Source of the DNA: Acanthornis magna
Lineage: Eukaryota; Chordata; Aves; Passeriformes; Acanthizidae
Assembly: GCA_036785705.1 (NCBI GenBank)
Contig: JAWUZG010000052.1
Span: 3,038,001 to 3,102,000, forward strand
Length of the DNA: 64,000 nucleotides
Reading direction: 5' to 3'
Below the pieces are notes generated by a model. The model searched no databases. It was not told the DNA's origin and worked only from the letters and a program-made list of their open reading frames with translations. Of the stretch, positions 26,025 through 33,958 are shown in pieces. A program made the position numbers and the translations under genes. Every line of letters begins with the position of its first letter. Within the stretch, counting starts at the first letter, position 1.

Positions 26025-26639
26025 TAGCTTCCAGAAGTCCCAGCCTCAGTTAAGGGCCTGCTGGATCTGAGACTTTATGAACACACAGCAAGAGTCTATC
26101 ACTTTGCACAAAGACTTCACAGTCCCACTGGATACAAGAGGAACAGAGCAGAAAAGAAGCAAATGTCTTGTCTAGGTAATTCAGCAGGTCAGAGTAACTT
26201 ACAGATCTCTCTTGTCCTCCAAACCCAGCATATTCACTAGGCAGAGCTCTTCTAAAGTGCTGAAGATTCAGTTTCGTGACCTGCTGTAAAGACAACTGAT
26301 TTAAATAAAAGTGGAAAAAGCCTTCTGAACACCAATGATCTTTCTCTCCTTTACTAAAAAAAAAAACCAAGTGGGCAGGAAGGTTCCCAAAATATGTTGT
26401 TGACACCTTTCGGAAATTTTCTGTGAATTTAAATATTTTCAATACCTTCAGACAATACTGTTGGCTGTTTTTTAACCTGTGTGTCTCCGATAGCAAAGCA
26501 GCTGGTTCTAGCAGCTGTCAGAGCTTTCAGAAAGCAAGACAAGAGTTTCTGTCATGTTTTGTACACAGAACCTAGCTGCTTGCCACTGTCTTTCTCTTCT
26601 CTATCTCCCATTATTTCCTGGTAAGAAAAAAAAATAGCA
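23902..26639. other. Unassigned DNA
   Basis: No gene could be supported. The longest frame is 148 codons on the minus strand (26050-26496). It has no recognisable domain, starts in unremarkable context and ends in repeat-free DNA, so I treat it as chance. Confidence 0.5.
25976..26024. repeat. (ATA)n microsatellite
   Basis: About 16 uninterrupted TAA/ATA units. Confidence 0.97.
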
Positions 26640-26645
26640 AAAAGG
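26640..26645. repeat. Left target-site duplication AAAAGG
   Basis: This is a six-base copy of the sequence at 27191-27196, flanking the solo LTR. Six bases is the usual size for class II (ERVK) integration. Confidence 0.8.
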
Positions 26646-27190
26646 TGTGGAGGGTCCATCCGTTGTGGCAGCCGTCTCCCGGGCCAGCTCCACCTCTTCA
26701 GAAGGAGGAGCCCCGCTGGGGCAGGACTCAGGGGCCGAAGACCAGCTCCGGGGCTGGTAGGAAAGGCGTGCCCAGGGCTCTGGATCCGCCCCCTCTTCCA
26801 GAAGCTTCTGTTATATTTACAATATCATTGGTTGCTGTCTATTGTACCCTCCCCTTCTATGTTGTAATTGGACCCTGAACCCTCATTCCCTCCCCTCGTC
26901 TCCTCTCCTATTGGTTACCCTTTCCCCTTTATAAGCGGCTGCCCCAGGGACAGCCTTGGGATTCTCCCTCCCGAACACCCTGCACCCTGACCCCATAAGG
27001 AAAGCACAGGGAGACCCCCTCCCGCAACCCTTTGTCTCGTCTCACCTCCTTTACCAGCAGCACCTGTTGCTGACCACAGTCCCACCTCAGCTGGAAACAT
27101 CCCAGCAGTAGCCTGTGGTGGGCTGGTGGCTCATGTCCCAGGCGAGGGCAGCCAGGAAAACCAGGCGGGTTCATCTTATTGACGACAACA
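26646..27190 (+). mobile_element. ERVK-like solo LTR (family A)
   Basis: A 545-bp LTR begins TGTGGAGGGTCC and ends GACGACAACA, bounded by exact 6-bp duplications AAAAGG. It carries an inverted CCAAT box (ATTGG, 26910-26914) and a TATA box (TTTATAAG, about 26928-26935), followed by a C-rich leader. The position where the sister copy (62730-63301, minus) has AATAAA reads ATAAGGAAA here, so the poly(A) signal has decayed. No retroviral interior remains, which points to LTR-LTR recombination after insertion. The two copies look roughly 80-85% alike by eye. Open frames over this LTR in both strands are incidental. Confidence 0.9.
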
Positions 27191-27196
27191 AAAAGG
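27191..27196. repeat. Right target-site duplication AAAAGG
   Basis: Matches 26640-26645 and directly follows the CA end of the LTR. Confidence 0.8.
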
Positions 27197-27384
27197 GATT
27201 AATCCTCATGTCTTGAGGCAGTCTTGTTATCAACCTGGAAACAGTGTTTTCATCATTAACCGATTTTTTTACTTTTACTGTGAAAGAATGAGCTTTTTAA
27301 AATTAAACTTGTTTACAGGCAATAAAGCAGTTAATAAGAGAGAGACATGGAATTGACAGCTGAGGTAATGAAGCGCTACTAGAT

Positions 27385-27682
27385 CAGGTTACTCAGAGCC
27401 CTGTCCAACCTGTTCTTGAATGCTTTCAGGGACAGGGCATCTACCTTAGTTCTGGGCAACTTGTGCCAGGGTTTCACCACAGTCATTGTAAAAATTTCTT
27501 CTTTATATCTAATCTAAATCTACCCTCTTCTAGTTCGAAACCATTACCCCTTGTCCTGTCACTACAGGCCCTGCTGAAAAATTCGTGTCCATCCTTTATA
27601 TAAGCCCCTTTAAAGTACTGAAAGGCCACAATGAAGGTGTTCCCCAAGTCTTCTCCAGGTTGAACAGCCCCAATTCTCCCAG
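27385..27682 (-). mobile_element. CR1 LINE 3' fragment (minus)
   Basis: On the plus strand one reads the reverse complement of a CR1 tail: ACTCAGAGCCCTGTCCAACC, CTGGGCAACTTGTGCCAG, TTCACCACAGTCATTG, CCCCTTGTCCTGTCACTACA and GAACAGCCCCAATTCTCCCA. This covers the last ORF2 codons and tail. It is 5'-truncated and diverged, and the terminal octamers are missing. Confidence 0.92.
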
Positions 27683-28255
27683 GTCAATGACATTTTTCTC
27701 TGTACTAGCTGATGTTCTGCCAGTGCTACAGAATATGTGGTATTTCACATATTCACTTTAACACCTTAAGAAGAAAGGATCCTCAGAAAACTGCAGAAAT
27801 TCACTGAGGCATTCTTTACTACATGCTGCATATACTGAGGAGTATGTATGAACAGTAAATTGCAAAAAAACCCCATGGATATGCATAGATATGTAATTGG
27901 ACCTCTCAAAATGCATTTATAAAATAGTTACAGAAAATGAATAATTTTGCAAAATGAAAATAAGAAAAAAAACCAAAAGGAGGTCTCCACTGGTCTAGCT
28001 GTTGTGAGAGTTTAACCTCTAAAAAAATCATATTTAGGGAAATTTAACTTTGTTTCCCAACACATTCCTGTGATTCATGTATATGAGAACTCAGGTACCA
28101 CACTTACTATGAACACGATGTAGCACAGAGAACATGAGGAAATGTAGGAGGACTTCTCACTGTTTGTGAGAGATGTAGGAGGATATCTCCATCATCTTAA
28201 AGGTGGAGACATCTGGAGGTACTAAATAATCACTGGTGATGAATAATGAGAAATC
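27683..28255. other. Unassigned AT-rich spacer
   Basis: Nothing recognisable was seen between two CR1 tails. Confidence 0.6.
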
Positions 28256-28510
28256 ATATCATAGAATCAGAGAATGGTTTTGGTTCTAAGGGACCTTAAG
28301 GATCATCTAGTTCCATCCCTCTTCCCTGGGCAGGGACACTTTCCACAAGCCCAAGTTGCTCAGAGCCCTATTCCAGCCTGACCTTGAACACCTGCAGGAA
28401 GGGGGGTCCACAATGTCTCTGGGCAACCTGTTCCAGTGCCTCACCACCCTTTTAGAAAAGAATTTCTTCTTAATATCTCATCTAAATCTACCCTTCTTCA
28501 ACTTAAATGG
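28256..28510 (-). mobile_element. CR1 LINE 3' fragment (minus)
   Basis: Begins ATCATAGAATCAGAGAATGG, the reverse complement of the CR1 octamer end, and continues GGGACCTTAAGGATCATC, GCTCAGAGCCCTATTCCAG, GGGCAACCTGTTCCAGTGCC. The 3' end is intact and the 5' end is truncated. A second CR1 tail in the opposite orientation starts only about 12 bases further on. Confidence 0.95.
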
Positions 28511-28522
28511 CTGAAAATTGCA

Positions 28523-28762
28523 CCAGGCAAGGTTCAGATTAGATATTCAGAAAAATTTCTTTGCTGGAAGGATGGGCAGGCAGTGGGCCTGTCTACCCAG
28601 GGAAGTTGTGGAGTCAAATTCTGGAAAGTGTTCAAAACGTGTGCAGATGTGACAGCTGGGGACATGGTTCAGTGATGAACACAGGAGTGCTGGGCTGACA
28701 GTTGAACTCCATGAACTTAGAGGTCTTTTCCAACCTTAATGATTCTATTATTCTATTCTATT
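28523..28762 (+). mobile_element. CR1 LINE 3' fragment (plus), inverted partner
   Basis: Reads TTAGATATTCAGAAAAATTTC, GGGAAGTTGTGGAGTC and GAACTTAGAGGTCTTTTCC (each a conserved CR1 tail block), then ATTCTATTATTCTATTCTA octamer-like ends. It belongs to a different CR1 subfamily from its minus-strand neighbour (its tail wording differs), so the pair arose from two insertions and not from one inverted duplication. Confidence 0.93.
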
Positions 28763-29501
28763 GTACGATGCAACACAAGAACCGAAGCTCTGGTTTCATT
28801 CCCAGAAGAGAAATGAGATACCTGGCTCTTGGGAAGTGAGGCAGCAGTTCATATAAAAGCTTTAATGTGCTGTGCAAGAAGCTTCTTCACAGAAATCCAG
28901 AAGCCACAAAGGAGAAAGGAAACAGTGGAAGCTAAAAATGAAAAAAATCAGTGATTATCCTAAAATGTGATGTACTTTTTCTTTCATAGCTAGAGAATTT
29001 CCAGGCACAGAAGGTCAGCATATCTTGTGCTACTGGGCACATATACATAATGATGACAGGAAGTGCTCGCACACCAAAAGCTTCAATTAAAGAAGTAGTC
29101 AGACAAACTTTACTTCACTTTTCTTCAAATTTTATTATCTATCCTTTCACCCTCAAGGACAGAAATTTGTGAAGTCAGCTTTAAAGTGTGTAAAGGAGAT
29201 CAGAACCTTTTGCTTTACAGGGTGGCCCAAAGGTTTAAAGTATTAATGTCTGTCTCAAAGTTCCCTTCTCTTCCACACAGAAATGGATAAATTCACCTTT
29301 CCTTCAAAGTGAAATGGGCACCACCTCTTATTAACATGGCATTTAGTCGCACACAGCAGGTGTCATCCTGCTTACAAGGAAATGTCATATTTTGGAACTG
29401 TGCTCATTAATATTAATTATAAATACCTATATTAACGAAGATTAATGATGAGTTATTTATCTTCCTTTAAAATTATGTAACAGAGAGAAAAAAAAGAAGA
29501 T
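28763..29501. other. Unassigned DNA upstream of the provirus
   Basis: AT-rich, with no gene or repeat identified. The last bases (A-rich, GAAGAT) are the host integration site of the ERVL-like provirus. Confidence 0.6.
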
Positions 29502-29506
29502 AGGTA
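29502..29506. repeat. Left target-site duplication AGGTA
   Basis: The 5-mer directly before the TG of the 5' LTR recurs at 34632-34636 directly after the CA end of the 3' LTR. Five bases suit class III (ERVL-like) integrases. Confidence 0.9.
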
Positions 29507-29961
29507 TGTCCTGGGGTGGCATAATGATATTTTGTATTCCCTATCGTTTGTATACTTGAGCAGAAATATGGTCCTGTAGCTTTAACTGTGTCACACAGCT
29601 GGGAGAAAGCTCTGCCCGCGCGGGATGTTTTGAAACTTTTTCCCTGGCTCTCCTACGGGGGAGTGAGAAGGAGGAAGGGACACTGGTTTTTTTTGGTTTT
29701 TTTTTTCTTTCCTCAGCCAGTTGCTGCTGCTGGTTGCTGGTGCTACTGGTGTGGCTGCTGCTTGGGTTTTCCTTTTTCTTTCTTTTCCCCCGGGATTTTT
29801 TTTTCCTTTTTTTCCTCTCATCGTTTTTGGATCCTTTTCTTCGACTTGCTTTCTCATCCGAGAACCTGAGGAGCCCCGGAGGACAGCGGACGAGAATCGT
29901 CCAGGGAGGAACAGCACCCGGCCCCCTCCGGGGACCCCGGAAAGGGGATTCAACGCCTGAG
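29507..29961 (+). repeat. 5' LTR, truncated at its 3' end
   Basis: Bases 29507-29948 match the 3' LTR (33959-34400) except for G/A at 29823/34275. Similarity then breaks: TTCA versus AGCT, then a shared nine-base ACGCCTGAG (29953-29961, 34405-34413), and nothing after that. The last ~218 bp of the LTR (34414-34631), including its ATTAAA poly(A) signal, is absent and no canonical primer-binding site follows. The simplest reading is a deletion from within the LTR into the untranslated leader, perhaps guided by the short shared ACGCCTGAG. The U3 side, where the promoter should be, is retained. A long T-rich/CT-rich tract fills the middle, and the end is GC-rich. Confidence 0.88.
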
Positions 29962-29965
29962 AGAA

Positions 29966-30580
29966 ATGGGGGTGGTAGATATTGTCTTCTCAGAGGACAT
30001 AGCTAACCCAGCCCCACTTATGGATCCAGATGCGGTTGAATGTACGCTTGTGATGTGGCGAAAACTCGTACGACTTGGGCCCAAAGAATATGCTTCTGCT
30101 TTAGCAATGATGAAGCGAGATGGTGGGCATGAGACCGTGCTTGATATGGCAAGGAAGCTCCGAGCGTATACAGATACTGGGCATGGCCCAATGAATGCAA
30201 GAATCTCAGCTGTGGAGACACGTCTGCAGAAACTTGAAGATAAGATAGAGGAGAATCACAAGAAACTCAGTAAGGAGATTAAAGAGTGCCTTCTCCAAGT
30301 CTTGGCAGTAAAGATCAAAGATTCTGCCACTGAACGCAGACGTTCCCCCGCTACGAGGAGCGAGTACACCCCTCGACGTGAGCTGTGGTATTTCCTGCGT
30401 GAAAGTGGAGAAGACATGAGGGAGTGGGGTGAACAACCCACGGCCGCTCTGGCGCGACGGGTGCGTGAATTGAAGGAAGGCAAGACTCAGAGAGGAAACT
30501 CCACCAGAAGGGAAGTAGCTCCAGTTGCTACGTCCAATTCCCTTGAAGGAACCTCTAGCACTCATGCCCACCAAGGCTAG
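29966..30580 (+). CDS. gag-like: Short Gag-like protein (204 aa) of the provirus
   Basis: This frame occupies the gag position, directly upstream of and in the same frame as protease-pol, and ends at TAG (30578-30580). The start is the first in-frame ATG after the LTR junction; the frame is open further upstream to 29870 but without an ATG. At 204 codons it is far shorter than a normal retroviral Gag of about 500 or more. There is no CCHC zinc knuckle and no major homology region visible. Residues about 76-115 form a heptad-rich probable coiled coil (ARISAVETRLQKLEDKIEE and onward). Residues 125-180 are basic. It starts Met-Gly but lacks Ser/Thr at position 6, so myristoylation is not supported. 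A structural role (self-association, RNA binding through the basic C-terminus) is inferred from position only. It may be an internally deleted Gag or a compact form natural to this family. Confidence 0.75.
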   Translation: MGVVDIVFSEDIANPAPLMDPDAVECTLVMWRKLVRLGPKEYASALAMMKRDGGHETVLDMARKLRAYTDTGHGPMNARISAVETRLQKLEDKIEENHKKLSKEIKECLLQVLAVKIKDSATERRRSPATRSEYTPRRELWYFLRESGEDMREWGEQPTAALARRVRELKEGKTQRGNSTRREVAPVATSNSLEGTSSTHAHQG

Positions 30581-30610
30581 AGGGGCCCTGCCTCTAGCCA
30601 GGTAGGGGCC
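30578..30610 (+). promoter_or_regulatory. Amber stop codon with downstream readthrough-type hairpin
   Basis: TAG at 30578-30580 is followed by three bases (AGG) and then a stem of ten pairs: arm GGCCCTGCCT (30584-30593), loop CTAGCC (30594-30599), arm AGGTAGGGGCC (30600-30610) with one bulged A at 30604. Two of the ten pairs are G-U. The frame stays open from the TAG into pol, so suppression of this codon would make a Gag-Pol fusion of about 1269 residues. Gammaretroviruses use an in-frame UAG and a downstream RNA structure (a pseudoknot) for the same purpose. Whether this hairpin also forms a pseudoknot or acts at all is untested. Confidence 0.7.
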
Positions 30611-33600
30611 AGGGAAAACCGTGCTTTTTGGACTGTGTGGATTCGATGGCCTGGCACAACAGAACCACAAAAATATGAGGCTTTGGTTGACACTGGTGCG
30701 CAGTGCACAATAATTCCATCGCCACATGTGGGGGCAGAGTCTGTTTCTATTGCCGGCGTGACAGGAGGATCACAAGACTTGACTCTGGTGGAAGCTGAGG
30801 TGAGCCTGACTGGAAAAGAGTGGAAGAAACATTCTATTGTGACTGGTCCAGAGGCCCCGTGCATTCTGGGCATAGACTTCCTCCAAAATGGATATTTCAA
30901 AGACCAGAAGGGACTCAAATGGGCATTTGGGATAGCCGCTGTAGAGACAGAAGGCATTAAGCAATTGAACACCTTGCCTGGACTGTCAGAGAACCCATTT
31001 GCAGTAGGACTCCTGAGAGGGGAAGAGCAACAAGTGCCAATTGCCACCTCGACAGTGCACCGCCGGCAGTACCGGACAAATCGAGATGCTGTGATTCCCA
31101 TCCACAAGCTGATCCGTGAGCTGGAGAGCCAAGGGGTGGTCAGCAAGGCCCACTCACCCTTCAACAGCCCCATCTGGCCTGTGCGCAGATCCGATGGAGA
31201 TTGGAGATTGACTGTGGACTATCGAGCCTTGAATGAGGTGACTCCACCACTGAGCGCTGCCATGCCAGACATGTTGGAGCTCCAGTATGAGCTAGAGTCC
31301 AAAGCAGCAAAGTGGTATGCCACTATTGACATTGCAAACGCATTTTTCTCCATTCCTCTGGCAGCAGAGTGCAGGCCTCAGTTTGCTTTCACCTGGAGGG
31401 GCGTGCAGTACACCTGGAACCGACTGCCCCAGGGGTGGAAACACAGTCCCACCATCTGCCATGGACTGATCCAGGATGCACTGGAAAAGGGTGAGGCTCC
31501 GGAACATCTGCAGTACATCGATGACATCCTCGTGTGGGGGAACACAGCAGAAGAAGTGTTTGAGAAAGGAGAGAAAATCATTCAGATTCTTCTGGGAGCT
31601 GGTTTTGTCATCAAAAGGAGCAAAGTCAAGGGGCCTGCCAAAGAGATCCAGTTCCTGGGGGTGAAGTGCCAAGATGGACGGCGTCAGATTCCCACCGAAG
31701 TCATCAATAAGATCACAGCGATGTCCCCACCAACCAACAAGAAGGAGACGCAAGCTTTCCTGGGAGCCATAGGCTTTTGGAGAATGCATATTCCTGGGTA
31801 CAGTCAAATTGTGAGTCCTCTCTACCTGGTTACCCGTAAAAAGAATGATTTCCACTGGGGCCCTGAACAACAACAAGCTTTCGCCCAGATCAAGCAGGAG
31901 ATTGCCCATGCAGTAGCCCTCGGCCCAGTCAGGGCAGGATCAGAAGTAAAGAATGTGCTCTATTCTGCAGCCGGGAGTCATGGTTTGTCTTGGAGCCTTT
32001 GGCAGAAGGTGCCTGGCGAGACTCGGGGTCGTCCACTGGGATTCTGGAGCCGAAGCTACAGAGGGGCTGAAGCCAACTGCACCCCAACCGAGAAAGAAAT
32101 CCTGGCAGCCTACAAAGGAGTCCGAGCTGCCTCAGAAGTTATTGGCACTGAAGCACAACTTCTCCTCGCACCCCGACTACCGGTGCTGGGGTGGATGTTC
32201 AAAGCAGAGGTTCCCTCTACCCACCACGCCACCAATGCCACATGGAGCAAATGGATTGCCCTCATCACACAGCGCGCCCGTATGGGAAATCTGAATCGCC
32301 CTGGGATCTTGGAAATAATTACAAATTGGCCTGAAGGTGAAAAATTTGGTCTGATCGATGAAGAAGAGCCGGAACAGGTAACTCGGGCGGACGAAGCTCC
32401 ACCCTACAACCAACTGCCACAAGATGAAACACGCTACGCTCTCTTCACTGATGGTTCCTGTCGTCTTGTAGGAACAAAGCGAAAATGGAAAGCAGCTGTA
32501 TGGAGTCCCACACACCAGGTTGCAGAAGCTACTGAAGGAGAAGGTGGATCGAGCCAATTTGCTGAGCTCAAAGCCGTTCAGCTGGCCCTGGACATTGCTG
32601 AAAGAGAGAAGTGGCCAAAGCTGTACCTGTATACCGATTCATGGATGGTAGCCAATGCTCTGTGGGGTTGGCTGGAAAGGTGGAAAAAGGCCAGTTGGCA
32701 GCGTAGGGGAAAACCGATCTGGGCTGCTGAGGAGTGGAAAGACATTGCTGCCCGGGCAGAGAAACTATCTGTGAAGGTCCGCCATGTAGACGCCCATGTC
32801 CCCAAGAGCCGAGCTAATGAAGAGCATCAAAACAACGAACAGGTAGATCAGGCTGCACAGATAAAGGTGTCCCAGGTAGACTTGGATTGGCAGCATAAGG
32901 GAGAGCTGTTTCTAGCTCGATGGGCCCATGACGCCTCAGGCCATCAGGGCAGAGATGCCACCTATAAGTGGGCAAGAGACCGAGGGGTGGATCTAACCAT
33001 GGACTATATCTCCCAGGTGATCCATAACTGTGAGACATGTGCTGAGATCAAGCAAGCCAAGCGGGTGAAACCCCTGTGGTATGGGGGAAGGTGGTCCAAA
33101 TACAAGTATGGTGAGGCCTGGCAGATCGACTACATCACACTGCCTCAAACCCGCCACGGCAAGCGCTACGTGCTCACAATGGTAGAAGCCACCACTGGGT
33201 GGCTGGAGACCTACCCTGTGTCTCATGCCACTGCCCGTAACACCATCGTGGGCCTTGAAAGGCAAGTCCTTTGGAGGCATGGTACCCCTGAGAGAATTGA
33301 GTCTGAAAATGGAAGTCATTTCAATAACAGCCGTATAAGCACCTGGGCTAGGGAGCACGGCATTGAGTGGGTACACCATATTCCCTATCACACCCCTGCT
33401 GCTGGCAAAGTGGAACGGTACAATGGATTGTTAAAAACCACCTTGAAGGCATTGGGTGGGGGGACTTTCAAAAATTGGGAGCAGCATTTAGCAAAAGCCA
33501 CCTGGTTAGTTAACACCCGAGGCTCCATCAACCGAGCAGGCCCTACCCAATCTGAGCTCCTCCACAGAATAGATGGAGATAAGGTCCCAGCAGTATATGC

Positions 33601-33775
33601 CAGAGGCTTGTTAGGAAAGACTGTTTGGATTAATTCTGCCTCGTGTAAAGACAAACCTATCCGTGGAGTTGTTTTCGCTCAGGGACCAGGGTGCACTTGG
33701 TGGGTAATGCAGGAAAATGGAGAAACACGATGTGTACCTCAGGGAGATATGATTTTGGGTGAGGGCCACATGTAA
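30581..33775 (+). CDS. pol: Pro-Pol polyprotein: protease, RT, RNase H, integrase
   Basis: The frame is open from just after the gag amber codon. It has no AUG near its start (the first initiator-like codon is GTG at 30635), which fits translation by readthrough. Residues below count from that GTG (1046 in all). Protease: LVDTGA at 17-22 (catalytic Asp19) and ILGIDFL at 77-83. Reverse transcriptase: WRLTVDYRALN at 190-200, Asp232 in ATIDIANAFF, LPQGWKHSP at 264-272 and YIDD at 294-297, so the three catalytic aspartates are present. RNase H: Asp606, Glu644, Asp668, Asp738. Integrase: zinc-binding His765/His770 and Cys799/Cys802, core Asp832 and Glu927. The second core acidic residue is Glu891 (ESENGSHF) where the family has Asp; spacing to Glu927 is the usual 35. 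The C-terminal domain (about 993-1041) contains GPGCTWWVMQ. No stop or frameshift interrupts the frame. Confidence 0.95.
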   Translation, partial: RGPASSQVGARENRAFWTVWIRWPGTTEPQKYEALVDTGAQCTIIPSPHVGAESVSIAGVTGGSQDLTLVEAEVSLTGKEWKKHSIVTGPEAPCILGIDFLQNGYFKDQKGLKWAFGIAAVETEGIKQLNTLPGLSENPFAVGLLRGEEQQVPIATSTVHRRQYRTNRDAVIPIHKLIRELESQGVVSKAHSPFNSPIWPVRRSDGDWRLTVDYRALNEVTPPLSAAMPDMLELQYELESKAAKWYATIDIANAFFSIPLAAECRPQFAFTWRGVQYTWNRLPQGWKHSPTICHGLIQDALEKGEAPEHLQYIDDILVWGNTAEEVFEKGEKIIQILLGAGFVIKRSKVKGPAKEIQFLGVKCQDGRRQIPTEVINKITAMSPPTNKKETQAFLGAIGFWRMHIPGYSQIVSPLYLVTRKKNDFHWGPEQQQAFAQIKQEIAHAVALGPVRAGSEVKNVLYSAAGSHGLSWSLWQKVPGETRGRPLGFWSRSYRGAEANCTPTEKEILAAYKGVRAASEVIGTEAQLLLAPRLPVLGWMFKAEVPSTHHATNATWSKWIALITQRARMGNLNRPGILEIITNWPEGEKFGLIDEEEPEQVTRADEAPPYNQLPQDETRYALFTDGSCRLVGTKRKWKAAVWSPTHQVAEATEGEGGSSQFAELKAVQLALDIAEREKWPKLYLYTDSWMVANALWGWLERWKKASWQRRGKPIWAAEEWKDIAARAEKLSVKVRHVDAHVPKSRANEEHQNNEQVDQAAQIKVSQVDLDWQHKGELFLARWAHDASGHQGRDATYKWARDRGVDLTMDYISQVIHNCETCAEIKQAKRVKPLWYGGRWSKYKYGEAWQIDYITLPQTRHGKRYVLTMVEATTGWLETYPVSHATARNTIVGLERQVLWRHGTPERIESENGSHFNNSRISTWAREHGIEWVHHIPYHTPAAGKVERYNGLLKTTLKALGGGTFKNWEQHLAKATWLVNTRGSINRAGPTQSELLHRIDGDKVPAVYARGLLGKTVWINSASCKDKPIRGVVFAQGPGCTWWVMQENGETRCVPQGDMILGEGHM

Positions 33776-33942
33776 TGCCGTGATGCTGGAGTACCATTGC
33801 TGGTTGAATGTCACTGCCTCTATTTGTATATACCTATATGTGTGTATATATGTATATATGTAAATATGTATATATGTATATCTGTATATATGTGTGTGTA
33901 TAGAATTGGAGCATATTAGTGTGGACTTTAAGCCAACGATAT
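33776..33942 (+). other. 3' untranslated interior with TA-rich tract; no env
   Basis: The interval between the pol stop and the polypurine tract contains a TATATG/TATGTG-rich microsatellite (about 33823-33902) and no reading frame of note. An env gene is therefore absent altogether and not merely broken. Confidence 0.85.
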
Positions 33943-33958
33943 GGAATAAGGGGTGGAA
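33943..33958 (+). promoter_or_regulatory. Polypurine tract of the provirus
   Basis: The purine-rich GGAATAAGGGGTGGAA ends directly at the TG of the 3' LTR, as expected of the plus-strand primer. It has two T interruptions, so the primed core is probably AAGGGGTGGAA. Confidence 0.8.

Noticed and set aside
26050..26496. 148-codon minus-strand open frame
   Set aside because: No recognisable domain, signal or splice context; amino-acid composition is unremarkable. Its length is possible by chance in 64 kb read in six frames.
26646..27190. CpG-island-like promoter of a host gene (GC-rich, TATA, CCAAT)
   Set aside because: TG...CA ends, exact 6-bp target duplications and a second dispersed copy show that it is a solo LTR.
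29588..29953. Long overlapping frames on both strands within the 5' LTR (repeated at 34040-34424 in the 3' LTR)
   Set aside because: They lie in LTR sequence with T-rich and CT-rich tracts, run on both strands and appear twice only because the LTR is duplicated; they are not genes.
29967..29990. TGGGGGTGGTAG after the 5' LTR as a tRNA primer-binding site
   Set aside because: Only the first six bases resemble any PBS known to me, and it would lie inside the Gag-like coding sequence; the LTR end itself is missing here.
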